Notes: generated from the letters alone by a model not told the origin. Positions 45,211 to 53,866 are shown, counted from the stretch's first letter. The stretch: DNA of 64,000 nucleotides from Anderseniella sp963698275 (GCA_963698275.1 CAVOQE010000004.1:248001-312000); one strand, 5' to 3'. A program made the numbers and translations.

Positions 45211-46299
45211 ATGGGTGAGCGTTCCTATGTACCGTTTGACATGTTTGCCATGCGGGTCGATGTGCCGGTATCAACGGCGGTGCGCGACGGCGGTCTGGGG
45301 TGGACCTGCGGGCAGTGCCCGCTAACTGACGCAGGCGCCGTTTACGCACCTGGAGACCTGCCGGCCCAGACGGAATTTGTGTGCAACATGATCGAAACGG
45401 TCATGGCACGGGCAGGTTTCGGGTCATCATCTGTCGGCAAGCTTCACGTCTATTTTGCTGCAGAGACTGAGCATGAAGCCCGCTATTTGCTGGCCTTGAT
45501 CGCTGCGCGGTTTGACCATGGCCCGCTCATCGTGCCGGTCCCGGTGCCGCACTTTTACTATGATGGCATGCTGATCGAGGTTGATGTTTTCGCCGCCGGT
45601 AACCTGCAGGTGCATACTCCTTTTGAAGCAGATGGGGTTCGTCTGGAAATAGTCGATGCCGGTGATCAGGTCTGGGCACATGCCAGCGTATCGTTGGACG
45701 GTAGTATGGCTGCGGGTGCGGTTGACCTCATTGCCAGCGCATTGACCCGGCATGACCTGGATCAGGAGCATTTGCTTGCAGATCTATGGCTGGTCTCCGG
45801 TACAGATGGCGATGTGCGCCAAATTGCGCATGGAATGCAGGCCCGGCAGTTGATGACCAACCCCGATGCACTGGTGCGGCTTGCAGATCCGGCATCTCCG
45901 GTCGTTGCTGCAGCACTTTCATTCAGCAAGGAACCCGTCGTTGTTCTCCTGGACGAAAACATTGATGACGGGATGCAACTGACATTGAAAAAGTCCGGAC
46001 GGACGCTCTGGGGAAGCGGGACATGTGCAGACCCGGACCTCGACCTGGTCGGGCAGACTTCAAAGATCATGCACGGACTTGACGCCGGCCTGCGTACCGC
46101 CGGAGCGAATTTTGCCGATGTGGTCAAGCTGACGGCCCACTATACCGGCGGTGCAACGGAAGAAGAACTGCACGGCAACATGAAAATGCGGCATGGGTTC
46201 TACGCAAGCCCGGGCCCTGCCTCCACCGGACTGCCGGTTGCAGGACTGGGCAATGAGAATTGTCGGATTGCGATTGATGTCGTTGCGATTTCGAATTAG
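45211..46299 (+). CDS. Triple RidA/YjgF-domain protein lacking the usual arginine
   Basis: RidA proteins deaminate reactive enamines or imines. The 362-residue product seems to hold three RidA-like units: about 15-130 (GLGWTCGQCPLTDAGAVY, GDLPAQTEFVCNMI), a diverged one at about 140-250, and 254-360 (DLVGQTSKIMHGLDAGLRTA, FADVVKLTAHYTGG). In classical RidA a PAR motif supplies the substrate-binding Arg; the third unit has PAS (336-338) and the first has no Arg there. It may therefore be structural, or act on another substrate. It is the last of a three-gene set. Confidence 0.75.
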   Translation: MGERSYVPFDMFAMRVDVPVSTAVRDGGLGWTCGQCPLTDAGAVYAPGDLPAQTEFVCNMIETVMARAGFGSSSVGKLHVYFAAETEHEARYLLALIAARFDHGPLIVPVPVPHFYYDGMLIEVDVFAAGNLQVHTPFEADGVRLEIVDAGDQVWAHASVSLDGSMAAGAVDLIASALTRHDLDQEHLLADLWLVSGTDGDVRQIAHGMQARQLMTNPDALVRLADPASPVVAAALSFSKEPVVVLLDENIDDGMQLTLKKSGRTLWGSGTCADPDLDLVGQTSKIMHGLDAGLRTAGANFADVVKLTAHYTGGATEEELHGNMKMRHGFYASPGPASTGLPVAGLGNENCRIAIDVVAISN

Positions 46300-46365
46300 C
46301 AGCCGAATTCCAAAAGCCGTCATTGATTTTGACTGCTGCGAACAGCGGCTTTGAGTTCAGCGCTC

Positions 46366-47322
46366 TTAACAGACGTCTTTATTGAGTTGTTCAGCAGAAG
46401 CGGCCAGCGGTGCTGTGATGACACAATTGGACCGGCCGACAGTCTGGACTTGCGCCTGGGCCTGTTGATTCAGACCAATCTCGGATGGCGCCAACAGCGG
46501 GCCAACCACAATCAGCGCACCGAGCGCCACTGCCATACCCATGCATAACCAGGCGATCGGCCGGTTACGGCTTGACTTGAGTGTGGTGCGCTGTTGCCCC
46601 GGATAATGCCGGTGAGCTGCTCCGCGTTGAACACGTGTTCGTTGTGACGACCTGTTGGCGGCTCTTTCCGGGGCGGCAGGCTGCAGGTATCTCGATTCAT
46701 AGCGCCATACTATTTCAGACCTGTTGCGCTTTGACACAAACCGCCTGCCTTTTATCTCCGCCTGCAGCATACGCACAGCGTGGCGTCTGTGGTTGGCGGC
46801 CAGTTTCTTGGCCAGCGTCTGCAGGTTCCGGTGATAGGAGAAGTGCCTTCTGTAGAATTGCCGCTCCAGCTTGGCTCCAACACGTTTGAAACGGCCGGGA
46901 TCGGGTGCCCCCAGGATGATAAGCTTGTATTGTCTCCCAAGCTTGTGAGACAGAAAGCAGAATTTCGCATAGCGCTGGCTGAGTTCCGGATGCTGGCGAA
47001 CCAGATGATCCCATCTGTCATCCAGCTTCAGATAGACTCTCGGGCGAATCTGGGGTTCTGCCGGCGCGGCCTGCTGCTGCATCTGGATTTGCATCTGGGC
47101 GCGCAAATGCAGGTATTGTTTCAGCTTGTCCTCATCGCGAAGGACTTCATAGGCTTCCTGTATTTCCTGAAATCTCTGCTCCGCCCCGGCATGTTCGCCC
47201 GAGTGCAGATCGGGATGAAACTTCTTGGCCAGCGCCCGATGGGCCGCCTTGACCACCTCCGGATGTGCCTCGGAAGACAAACCAAGTATCGCGAAGTAGT
47301 CCTTACTCGGATCACACTGCAT
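46366..47322 (-). CDS. Membrane-anchored J-domain protein
   Basis: J-domains stimulate the ATPase of DnaK. The 318-residue product has a J-domain at about 8-72 with the HPD motif (KKFHPDLHSG), a Gln-rich stretch (QMQIQMQQQAAPAEPQ), a long basic middle region rich in Arg/Lys/Tyr, and one membrane helix near the C-terminus (IAWLCMGMAVALGALIVVGP). The J-domain would face the cytosol with a short periplasmic tail holding two Cys. There is no Gly/Phe or zinc region. ATG 47322 is chosen over TTG 47331. Client proteins are unknown. Confidence 0.78.
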   Translation of the reverse strand: MQCDPSKDYFAILGLSSEAHPEVVKAAHRALAKKFHPDLHSGEHAGAEQRFQEIQEAYEVLRDEDKLKQYLHLRAQMQIQMQQQAAPAEPQIRPRVYLKLDDRWDHLVRQHPELSQRYAKFCFLSHKLGRQYKLIILGAPDPGRFKRVGAKLERQFYRRHFSYHRNLQTLAKKLAANHRRHAVRMLQAEIKGRRFVSKRNRSEIVWRYESRYLQPAAPERAANRSSQRTRVQRGAAHRHYPGQQRTTLKSSRNRPIAWLCMGMAVALGALIVVGPLLAPSEIGLNQQAQAQVQTVGRSNCVITAPLAASAEQLNKDVC

Positions 47323-47764
47323 TTTACACAACCCACAACCACCTTTCTCCTCACCCGTGCAATTTCACACGTGTGCGAGAAAGAACCCTTAAGGAGCCAT
47401 CCCTTGATAGTGGAAGCCGCATCAAGCCTCCCCCCTTCACCTCAGTCAAGATGAATATATTGACCAGAATGTGGCTTGGCCGTTCGAGACGCCGCTCCGG
47501 TCTTGATTTCCGGCTGTCTGCCGGTTGCAGACAAGGCCGCCTCGCGACGTTCTCCAGACTTCTGCCTTGTGCCGGGAACTGACATTAAGGCCTTCATCTG
47601 AAACATCAATTTCGCATTTCTGTCGATGCAATATCATACCGCTATGTCCCTTGCAACGCCTCAGGAAAGCCACATAATCAAAGCAATGGAACGGCCTGGA
47701 GCGCGCGCCAATTTGAATGCTCACCTGGTCCGTTTTATCTGTCCACGGATAACCGGGAGCCAGA
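47323..47764. other. Gene-free gap of about 440 bp
   Basis: Divergent gap between the J-protein gene and the ureohydrolase gene. Open frames cross it on both strands but have no ribosome site or protein-like text, and no repeat or terminator was found. It could hold a degraded gene or long leaders. Confidence 0.5.
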
Positions 47765-48763
47765 ATGAAGAATGAAACCGGAAAAAGGCGCCCCGATATG
47801 AAGGATGCCGTGACACAGGCGCCGCCCGGGTCTGCGAACAGCTTTCTGGGCTTCCCCCTGGTGCTCGACCTGGACAAGCTTGACGCTGATATTGCGATTC
47901 TGGGCGTTCCTTTTGGCCTGCCATACGTTGTCGGCGACCTGGCAAATGATCAAAGCCGAGCACCTGACGCCATTCGTCAAAACGCCCAGGATGCTGCCTG
48001 GGAAGAGCCCCGCACCCGCGTTCATTTCGACTGGGATCTCGGCGGCCCGCTGCTGGACAATCGTCCGGTGAAGGTCGTTGACTGCGGCAACGTCACGTCA
48101 GATACATTCGATCCATATGAACACTACCGGCGCGCGCAGGCGGCTGCCGAGAAGATATTTCAGTCCGGCGCAACGCTGATCACGCTTGGCGGTGATCACG
48201 GTATCCTGATCCCGGTTATGCGCGCGTTGCCCAGGGGCGAAAAAGTGACATTGGTTCAGGTCGATGCCCATATGGATTGGCGCGACAGTGTGAACGGTGT
48301 TCGAGACGGGTATTCCAGCGGGATACGGCGGGCGTCCGAAATGGACTGGATCGGTGACATTATTCAGATCGGCCTGCGCGGCGTCGGCAGCGCCAGAAGT
48401 GAAGATGTCGATGCCGCAAGATCCTATGGCGCAAAACTGATTTCAGCCTACGAAATGCACGATATCGGCATTGCTGCCGTGCTCGACCAGATTCCGGACG
48501 GCGGACCGTTCTATCTCACTGTTGATGCCGATGGACTTGATCCGACGATCATGCCCGCAGTGAACGCACCAACTCCTGGCGGGCTGAGCTGGGTTCAAAT
48601 CCACAAACTGATTCATGGTCTGGTCAACAAGGGTCGCGTCCTGGGAATGGATCTCGTCGAGATTTCACCTGCCTATGAAAACGGCAACATGACCCTGGTA
48701 CATGCCGAGCGGCTGATCTGCAATTTCATCGGCGCAACGGTTCGTGCCGGGTACTATGACTGA
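47765..48763 (+). CDS. Arginase/agmatinase (ureohydrolase) family protein
   Basis: Family members hydrolyse guanidino compounds to urea with two Mn ions. The 332-residue product has the metal motifs LGGDHGILIPVMRAL, VQVDAHMDWRD and LTVDADGLDPTIMPAVNAPT plus PGGLSWVQIHKLIHGL and DLVEISPAYENGNMT. ATG 47765 has GGGAG at the right distance. Whether it acts on agmatine, guanidinobutyrate or another compound cannot be read from the sequence. Confidence 0.9.
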   Translation: MKNETGKRRPDMKDAVTQAPPGSANSFLGFPLVLDLDKLDADIAILGVPFGLPYVVGDLANDQSRAPDAIRQNAQDAAWEEPRTRVHFDWDLGGPLLDNRPVKVVDCGNVTSDTFDPYEHYRRAQAAAEKIFQSGATLITLGGDHGILIPVMRALPRGEKVTLVQVDAHMDWRDSVNGVRDGYSSGIRRASEMDWIGDIIQIGLRGVGSARSEDVDAARSYGAKLISAYEMHDIGIAAVLDQIPDGGPFYLTVDADGLDPTIMPAVNAPTPGGLSWVQIHKLIHGLVNKGRVLGMDLVEISPAYENGNMTLVHAERLICNFIGATVRAGYYD

Positions 48764-48894
48764 CATCCCTCCCGATGCTTGAGTCACAACGGGCGTTCAG
48801 TGCCGTCGATCCGATGTGCCATGTCGCCATTTGCAGACATGCCGGCCATCGAGATCAGACTGCTGACCGGCTGCTTGCCGACCAGAAGCAGCCT

Positions 48895-49263
48895 CTACTT
48901 TTCGACAGGAGTGCAAAAAATCAGCCTGTTGCCGGCCGGGTCATCGATAGCCATGTCACGAAAGCCCCATGCCTGTTCCATGACGCCGGGACGAGCGTTT
49001 CTGTAGCTTTTTTCGTTTAGTTTCCTGCAATAATCATCAACATCATCTACTTCTATTCGAATTGCAGATCCTGGGCACGCATCGCCGTGATGCTCAGAGA
49101 TATGCAGTGCACACTTGTCACGGATAACCCCCATGTACAGGGGTGAATCCGGATCAAACCGATGCTCAAAGAATACTTCGAAACCAAGAAATTCGACGTA
49201 AAATTCTTTCGCTTTGGTTTCGTCAAAGCTGCGTAAAATAGGGATAGGATGTTTGATGTTCAT
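48895..49263 (-). CDS. Glyoxalase/bleomycin-resistance superfamily protein
   Basis: A 122-residue single VOC-fold protein: PILRSFDETKAKEFYVEFLG, FEVFFEHRF, LHISEHHGDACPGSAIRIEV, and the end FRDMAIDDPAGNRLIFCTPV. The strand-helix pattern is that of bleomycin-resistance-like proteins. Its substrate is unknown; it may bind or modify a small toxin. No operon partner. Confidence 0.85.
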   Translation of the reverse strand: MNIKHPIPILRSFDETKAKEFYVEFLGFEVFFEHRFDPDSPLYMGVIRDKCALHISEHHGDACPGSAIRIEVDDVDDYCRKLNEKSYRNARPGVMEQAWGFRDMAIDDPAGNRLIFCTPVEK

Positions 49264-49328
49264 CGTGGCATTTTAACAAATGCCATTGCTCTGGTAAATT
49301 CCATTCCTGGCCCATAGCAGAAAATGAC

Positions 49329-49398
49329 CCAATTTAACCTGATCGCTTTCAAAGTGTCAGAGCAACTTTATGGGTTCATTTGAACCCATGTTGCTCTA
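49329..49398 (+). repeat. Two-hairpin intergenic repeat, copy D (first hairpin truncated)
   Basis: It begins with AACCTGATCGCTTTCAAAGT and then has a nearly full second hairpin at 49360-49396: GAGCAAC, TTT, ATGGGTTCA, TT, TGAACCCAT, G, TTGCTC. It ends with CTAG. It lies downstream of the lysR stop (49487) and before the glyoxalase start. Confidence 0.85.
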
Positions 49399-49486
49399 GT
49401 GGTTTGCAGTCGCATTCTGTCACCGCTTTCCGCATGACCGGTTCTGGCTGAAGCACTTGACCGCAGCCGTCGCCATCAAAAGATAC

Positions 49487-50374
49487 TCATTCTGCCGCGG
49501 CCGCTGCCGCCACCGCAGGTGTCAGCTGGCACATGGCGTCGGTGATGTGGCAGGCCAGGCTGTCAATGGCGGCATTGGACTTTGATGATCTGATCAAGCC
49601 GATATCGAACATGCCCGGCGGCGGGAACCCGTCAGTTTCGCTCAGTACGCGCATGCCCGGACGCATGCAGATTTCGGGGATGGCGGCGATGGCAAGCCCG
49701 GCAATGACGGCAGAGGTGACCGCCACTGAATTGGAACTTGCATAGGCGAGCCGGTAGGGTCGCCCGATCATCTCAAGCCCGTCCAGTGCCATCTGCCGCC
49801 AGGCGCAGCCGTACTGGGACAGGGCCACCGGCAGTATTTCACTGCGATGTACCGAATGGCGCGCCGAAGTCACCCACAGCAGGCGTTCGGAGCGGATGAT
49901 TTGCGCATTGGCGATGTCGCTCTCACAGGTAATCATGGCCAGGTCGAGGTCACCGGATTTCACCATGTCCACCATGGTGCGGCTGGCCTGGCAGTCGACA
50001 TCCACCTGAACTTTCGGATTGGTGCGGGCAAACCGCGCCATCACGTCCGGCAGGATGCGGTCCGCATAGTCATCCGGCGTGCCAAAGCGCACATGACCGG
50101 TTATCTCCGGCCTGGTGAACGCTGTCATCGCCTCGTCGTTCAACAGAATCATCCGGCGGGCGTAATCCAGCATCATCTGGCCGTCTGCTGTCAGTGAATT
50201 GCTCCGTCCGACCCGCGCAATCAGCGGTTTTCCCACCAGCTCTTCCAGGCGTTTGACCTGCATCGAAACAGCCGACTGGGTGCGCCCGACCATTTCTGCG
50301 GTGCGGGTGAAATTGCCGGTTTCCGCCAGTACGGCGAAGGTTTTGAGCAGATCGACATCCAGGCTGGGCAGCAT
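49487..50374 (-). CDS. LysR-family transcriptional regulator
   Basis: The 295-residue product has the N-terminal winged helix (LDVDLLKTFAVLAETGNFTR, TAEMVGRTQSAVSMQVKRLE, ELVGKPLIARVGRSNSLTAD) and a substrate-binding domain (HVRFGTPDDYADRILPDVMA). ATG 50374 has GGAAG before it. It is divergent from a DUF1127 gene; LysR genes often control their divergent neighbour. It ends in an Ala-rich run (AVAAAAAAE). Confidence 0.9.
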   Translation of the reverse strand: MLPSLDVDLLKTFAVLAETGNFTRTAEMVGRTQSAVSMQVKRLEELVGKPLIARVGRSNSLTADGQMMLDYARRMILLNDEAMTAFTRPEITGHVRFGTPDDYADRILPDVMARFARTNPKVQVDVDCQASRTMVDMVKSGDLDLAMITCESDIANAQIIRSERLLWVTSARHSVHRSEILPVALSQYGCAWRQMALDGLEMIGRPYRLAYASSNSVAVTSAVIAGLAIAAIPEICMRPGMRVLSETDGFPPPGMFDIGLIRSSKSNAAIDSLACHITDAMCQLTPAVAAAAAAE

Positions 50375-50385
50375 TTTCAACTTCC

Positions 50386-50400
50386 ATCAATATTGTTGAT
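50386..50400. promoter_or_regulatory. Possible LysR operator in the lysR-DUF1127 gap
   Basis: ATCAA-TATTG-TTGAT is a perfect inverted repeat (15 bp) of T-N11-A type, 12 bases upstream of the lysR start. The gap also has a second TTGATGATTGGTCAA stretch near 50428-50442. This is position- and symmetry-based only. Confidence 0.45.
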
Positions 50401-50548
50401 GATAGCCATAAATACTATTCGTTGGATTGATGATTGGTCAAGCCGCATATTGCAGACAGTCAATATGACCAGCAACTCCCGCCGTGACCCGGCGGCCCAC
50501 TGTGAAAGACCGTTAAAACCGGTTTTCCGCCAACAGGAGATTAGTGCC

Positions 50549-50812
50549 ATGACCGATTGCACAATGACTGAATGCACCAGCCCACAGGTTCGCCCGGCTG
50601 CCACCGGGTTCTCATTGTCAGGCTTGTTCCGCAACTGGCGCGCGCGTTCAAAGGTTCGCGCCCTGCACGACCTGGATGACCGGATGCTGGCCGACATAGG
50701 TGTCCGGCGCGATGAAGTCATCTGGGCATCTTATCTGCCCTTGACCGCAAACGCGGCTCTTGAGCTGGAAGAGGCCGCTTTTCGCCGTCGCAGGAAGCGC
50801 CGTTTCGACTAG
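50549..50812 (+). CDS. DUF1127 (YjiS-like) small protein
   Basis: An 87-residue basic protein with the DUF1127 core: LFRNWRARSKVRALHDLDDR then MLADIGVRRDEV. The first about 35 residues are a Cys- and Thr-containing extension (MTDCTMTECTSPQVR). ATG 50549 follows AGGAGA. The family is linked to RNA turnover and phosphate or carbon metabolism in alphaproteobacteria. Repeat copy E starts at its stop codon. Confidence 0.85.
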   Translation: MTDCTMTECTSPQVRPAATGFSLSGLFRNWRARSKVRALHDLDDRMLADIGVRRDEVIWASYLPLTANAALELEEAAFRRRRKRRFD

Positions 50813-50910
50813 ATCAGGATGGTCCTGGTTGAATCAACCAAATCCATAAACCTGATCGTTTTTCAAAGTGTTGGAACAACATGGGTTGATTTGAACCCAT
50901 GTTGTTCTGG
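50812..50910 (+). repeat. Two-hairpin intergenic repeat, copy E (most complete)
   Basis: First hairpin: GATCAGG (from 50812) ... GGTTGAATCAACC ... CCTGATC, two nested inverted repeats. Spacer: GTTTTTCAAAGTGTTG. Second hairpin: a perfect 14-bp stem at 50874-50907, GAACAACATGGGTT, loop GATTTG, then the complement. It fills the whole gap between two convergent genes, so it could act as a two-way transcript end. Confidence 0.88.
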
Positions 50911-50917
50911 TCAGGTG

Positions 50918-51778
50918 TCAGTATCCCAGCCTGCGATTGACTGAATCCAGCAGATCATCGGCGGCGTTGCCTGAACCGGTTCTGGTATCGCCGCCGAGAA
51001 TGTCGTCCAGCGTGTTGCGGCCCCGGCCGATTGCGTCGTCATTATAGGACGACGGGCGCTGCCTTGGGCTGCTGCGGTCCGTGCTGCCGCCACCCATGCC
51101 GCCGCCGAGAATGTCGCGCAGCAGGTCATCGAGACCGCCGCCCGGCGCGGGCGCCCGCTGTTGCGGTTGTGGCGCCGGCGAGCGCTGCCGGCCTGATCCG
51201 CCGCCAAGAATATCGCCGAGAATATCCTCCAGGCCGCCACCACTTTGACCACTGCGCGGTTGTGGTTTTCGGCCGCCGCCGAGAATGTCGCCAATGATAT
51301 CGCCAAGGCCGCCGCCCTGGCTGCCGCCTGATCCGCCGCGCGGACTTGGCGCCGGGGCGCCCCCGGTCATGCGTTTGAAAATCGCTCCCATCACCATGGA
51401 GGCAATTACAGGCAGCATTTTTTTCAGGATTGCGCCGCCAATGCCGGTGGTGCCGGCGGCCTGCATGGCCACTTCGCGACTGACTTCCTTGCGGCCGAAC
51501 AGATGGCCCAGAATGGCATTGCCATCATTTTTCGCGGTGTCGTATTGAACCGCATTGTCGTCATCCAGATAGCGTTCGTGTCCGCCGCCGGAAAGCGCCT
51601 CGAACAACGAGACCATGCCATCGGGTTCGCGGGTGTTGCGGCGTACCCCGGATGTGACCACGGGGGCAAGCTCGGCGACGGCGGCCAGCGTCTGCTCGCG
51701 TGACAATCCGAACTGCTGACCCAACACATCCAGACCCTGGCCGTTATGGGACCGGGCAATCATTTCAACGATATTCAT
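50918..51778 (-). CDS. DUF937 protein with glycine-rich repeats
   Basis: The 286-residue product has a DUF937 domain at about 1-140 (GQQFGLSREQTLAAVAELAP, GNAILGHLFGRKEVSREVAM, KKMLPVIASMVMGAIFKRM). The rest is low-complexity with a recurring unit GGGL-(G/E/D)-D-(I/L)-(I/L)-x-DILGGG about four times (GGGLGDIIGDILGGG, GGGLEDILGDILGGG, GGGLDDLLRDILGGG, a degenerate NTLDDILGG). These amphipathic units may assemble. It follows, after 46 bp, another DUF937-like gene. Confidence 0.82.
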   Translation of the reverse strand: MNIVEMIARSHNGQGLDVLGQQFGLSREQTLAAVAELAPVVTSGVRRNTREPDGMVSLFEALSGGGHERYLDDDNAVQYDTAKNDGNAILGHLFGRKEVSREVAMQAAGTTGIGGAILKKMLPVIASMVMGAIFKRMTGGAPAPSPRGGSGGSQGGGLGDIIGDILGGGRKPQPRSGQSGGGLEDILGDILGGGSGRQRSPAPQPQQRAPAPGGGLDDLLRDILGGGMGGGSTDRSSPRQRPSSYNDDAIGRGRNTLDDILGGDTRTGSGNAADDLLDSVNRRLGY

Positions 51779-51824
51779 GGCACGTACTCACTTTTTAAGC
51801 TCCCTCGTCGGAAGGCTAGTTTAG

Positions 51825-52496
51825 TCATATTGCGCGTTTCAGCAATTCCCCGAATACATCGCCCAGATCAGGCGTCGTCTTGCGCCGTGAACGGTTGCGC
51901 TGCCTGCGGCGCTTGCGCGAGGTCTTGTAGGATTTTGCATAGGTAGCCCGGTTGCGCCGCCGTCTGCGCTTGGCCGGCACGTGGGTGATGCCCTTGATGA
52001 TTGCCTTGACCAGTTCCGAAATGAACGTCGACGCGGCGCCGCCTGTATCAGCCGCCAGATAGGTTTGCTGGCCGCGTTTGACCAGGGCGGCCACACACAA
52101 GGTGGCCGCCAGTGTCATCATCCGCTCCATCTTTTCTTCGGTAATGCCGTGCGGTTTGCGCAATGAACGCGCGACAGTGCGCGCCCGCTCCAGCGAGCCA
52201 TAGACGTGGGTGAGGATTTCTTCGCCCTCTTCAACCGCCTCGCGCGACAGCAATGCATCCGGGTTGGTCAGATAATCATCATGCTCGCCAGCCTCGATGA
52301 CGTCCAGCAGCAGCTCCAGTTCTTCCGGATCCCGCACCCTGATTGCCATTTTCGAGCCGATTTCGCGGACGTGGGTTTTCAGGGCTTTTTCTGCCGCATC
52401 AATGCTGTAGTCGCCGGCAAGAGCCAGTGCGCCGGCTGTCTTGGCGTCGTTTGCAGCTAAAATAATGTCGATCAATTCGGTGCTTTGATCGCTCAT
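51825..52496 (-). CDS. DUF937-like protein with strongly basic C-terminus
   Basis: The 223-residue product is helical. Its core GEEILTHVYGSLERARTVAR, then GITEEKMERMMTLAATLCVA, lines up with GNAILGHLFG...VAMQAAG and KKMLPVIASMV of the next gene, so I read both as diverged DUF937 paralogs. After KGITHVP comes a 35-residue Arg/Lys-rich segment (AKRRRRRNRATYAKS, SRKRRRQRNRSRRK) that probably binds nucleic acid or membrane. ATG 52496 overlaps the MATE gene stop by four bases. Confidence 0.65.
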   Translation of the reverse strand: MSDQSTELIDIILAANDAKTAGALALAGDYSIDAAEKALKTHVREIGSKMAIRVRDPEELELLLDVIEAGEHDDYLTNPDALLSREAVEEGEEILTHVYGSLERARTVARSLRKPHGITEEKMERMMTLAATLCVAALVKRGQQTYLAADTGGAASTFISELVKAIIKGITHVPAKRRRRRNRATYAKSYKTSRKRRRQRNRSRRKTTPDLGDVFGELLKRAI

Positions 52497-53866
52497 GTGG
52501 CGTCTCCTGTAACGGGGGCCTGCATGGCCATTGTCCTTACCAGCGTAAAGGCGGTGATGGCGGCGGCCAGACCGAACATGATGTTGACAGCGCCCAGGGC
52601 AGTAAGCACCCCCGTCGCGCCGCCCCATGCTGCTCCAAGGTGCAACAGTGGAATGGTGCCTATGGTAGCCTTGCCCCAGTTGAACCACATCGACCATTGC
52701 GGCCGGTCAAGATTGTTGAATGCAGCCTGCGCCACAAACTGTGCACCGGCAAATGCCCAGGTTATGGCAATGAAAGTATAGTAGAAAGTGATCAGTTCTG
52801 CTGCCACCGGTGTTGCGCTGAACCAGGCCGGCATGTACCCGGCGACCGCCAGCAGCACGATGCTGACACCAAGGGTATAAAGGGTCGAGAATACCATGGC
52901 ATCCTTGAGCGTCCGGCTGACGCGATCAAGTTTGCCGGCGCCGTAATTCTGTCCGATGATCGGGCCGACGGCACCCGACAGCGAAAAGATGACCCCGAAG
53001 GCCACCGGCACCAGCCGGTTGATCACGGCAACGGCAGCGACTGCGTCATTGCCGAAGGTCGCCGTGATGCGGGTCATGTAGGCTATTGCAAACGGGGTGG
53101 CGAGTTGGGTGGCAATTGCGGGCAGGGCAATACGCATTATCGGACGCAGGTTTTGCCTTATGGATGAAATCCGGGGCCGCACCACGAACCGGTGATGACG
53201 GTGAAGGGCATGCAATCCGACGGCGAACGAGAACAGGTTGGCAAAGACGGTGGCCAGCGCAGCGCCCGCGATTCCGAGGTCCATCCAGAAAATGAAAATC
53301 GGGTCCAGCACGGCATTGGTGATGGCTGTTACCAGCGTGACATACATGGCGCGCCGCGGATCGCCAATGGCGCGCAATACGAAGCTGACGGTAATCGCAC
53401 CTGCCAGCAGCAGGAAACCGGGTGCAATAACAATCAGGTAGTGTCGGGCAAATTCAAGTGCGTCGCTGGACGCCCCCAAAAGAGACAGCATTGGCCGGGC
53501 AAACACCACAATTCCAATGGCAACGATGAGCCCGGTGAACAGGCTCAGGCACAGGGCCGCCGACGCCGTTTCGCGTGCCTGGTCTTCTTCGCCTCGTCCC
53601 ATGGCTTGCGCGACCAGCGCGCCTGCAGCAATTGCCAGACCAAGCCCGACCGACAGGTTTGAGAACACGATGGTACCGGCAAACCCGATTGCGGCCGTAA
53701 TCTCGATCTGGTTCAGCAGGGTCAGAAACCACAGATCAGCCAGATCAACCATGAACATTGCCATCAGGCCAATGGCGCTGGTTGCCGTCATGACAACCAC
53801 ATGCCGCATGGTGGAGCCGGTTATGAACCGCGCGCCTATGGGCGAGCCGTTGGGAACGACACTCAT
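52493..53866 (-). CDS. MATE family efflux transporter
   Basis: MATE proteins export drugs or metabolites using H+ or Na+ gradients. The 457-residue product has about 12 membrane helices in two halves with the typical starts (DLADLWFLTLLNQIEITAAI; SVGLGLAIAAGALVAQAMGR; FGVIFSLSGAVGPIIGQNYG). It overlaps the genes on both sides by four bases, so it is coupled to the HAD and DUF937-like genes. Confidence 0.92.
   Translation of the reverse strand: MSVVPNGSPIGARFITGSTMRHVVVMTATSAIGLMAMFMVDLADLWFLTLLNQIEITAAIGFAGTIVFSNLSVGLGLAIAAGALVAQAMGRGEEDQARETASAALCLSLFTGLIVAIGIVVFARPMLSLLGASSDALEFARHYLIVIAPGFLLLAGAITVSFVLRAIGDPRRAMYVTLVTAITNAVLDPIFIFWMDLGIAGAALATVFANLFSFAVGLHALHRHHRFVVRPRISSIRQNLRPIMRIALPAIATQLATPFAIAYMTRITATFGNDAVAAVAVINRLVPVAFGVIFSLSGAVGPIIGQNYGAGKLDRVSRTLKDAMVFSTLYTLGVSIVLLAVAGYMPAWFSATPVAAELITFYYTFIAITWAFAGAQFVAQAAFNNLDRPQWSMWFNWGKATIGTIPLLHLGAAWGGATGVLTALGAVNIMFGLAAAITAFTLVRTMAMQAPVTGDAT

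Noticed and set aside
46313..46333. AAAGCCG/CGGCTTT stem after the RidA gene as terminator
   Set aside because: Loop is long and no T-run follows; too weak to list.
47446..47877. Minus-strand frame of 143 codons in the gap before the ureohydrolase gene
   Set aside because: Partly antisense to that gene, no ribosome site, no recognisable motifs.
51031..51297. Regular GC-rich repeats resembling an array
   Set aside because: They encode the Gly-rich DUF937 tail; there are no CRISPR-like repeats and spacers.
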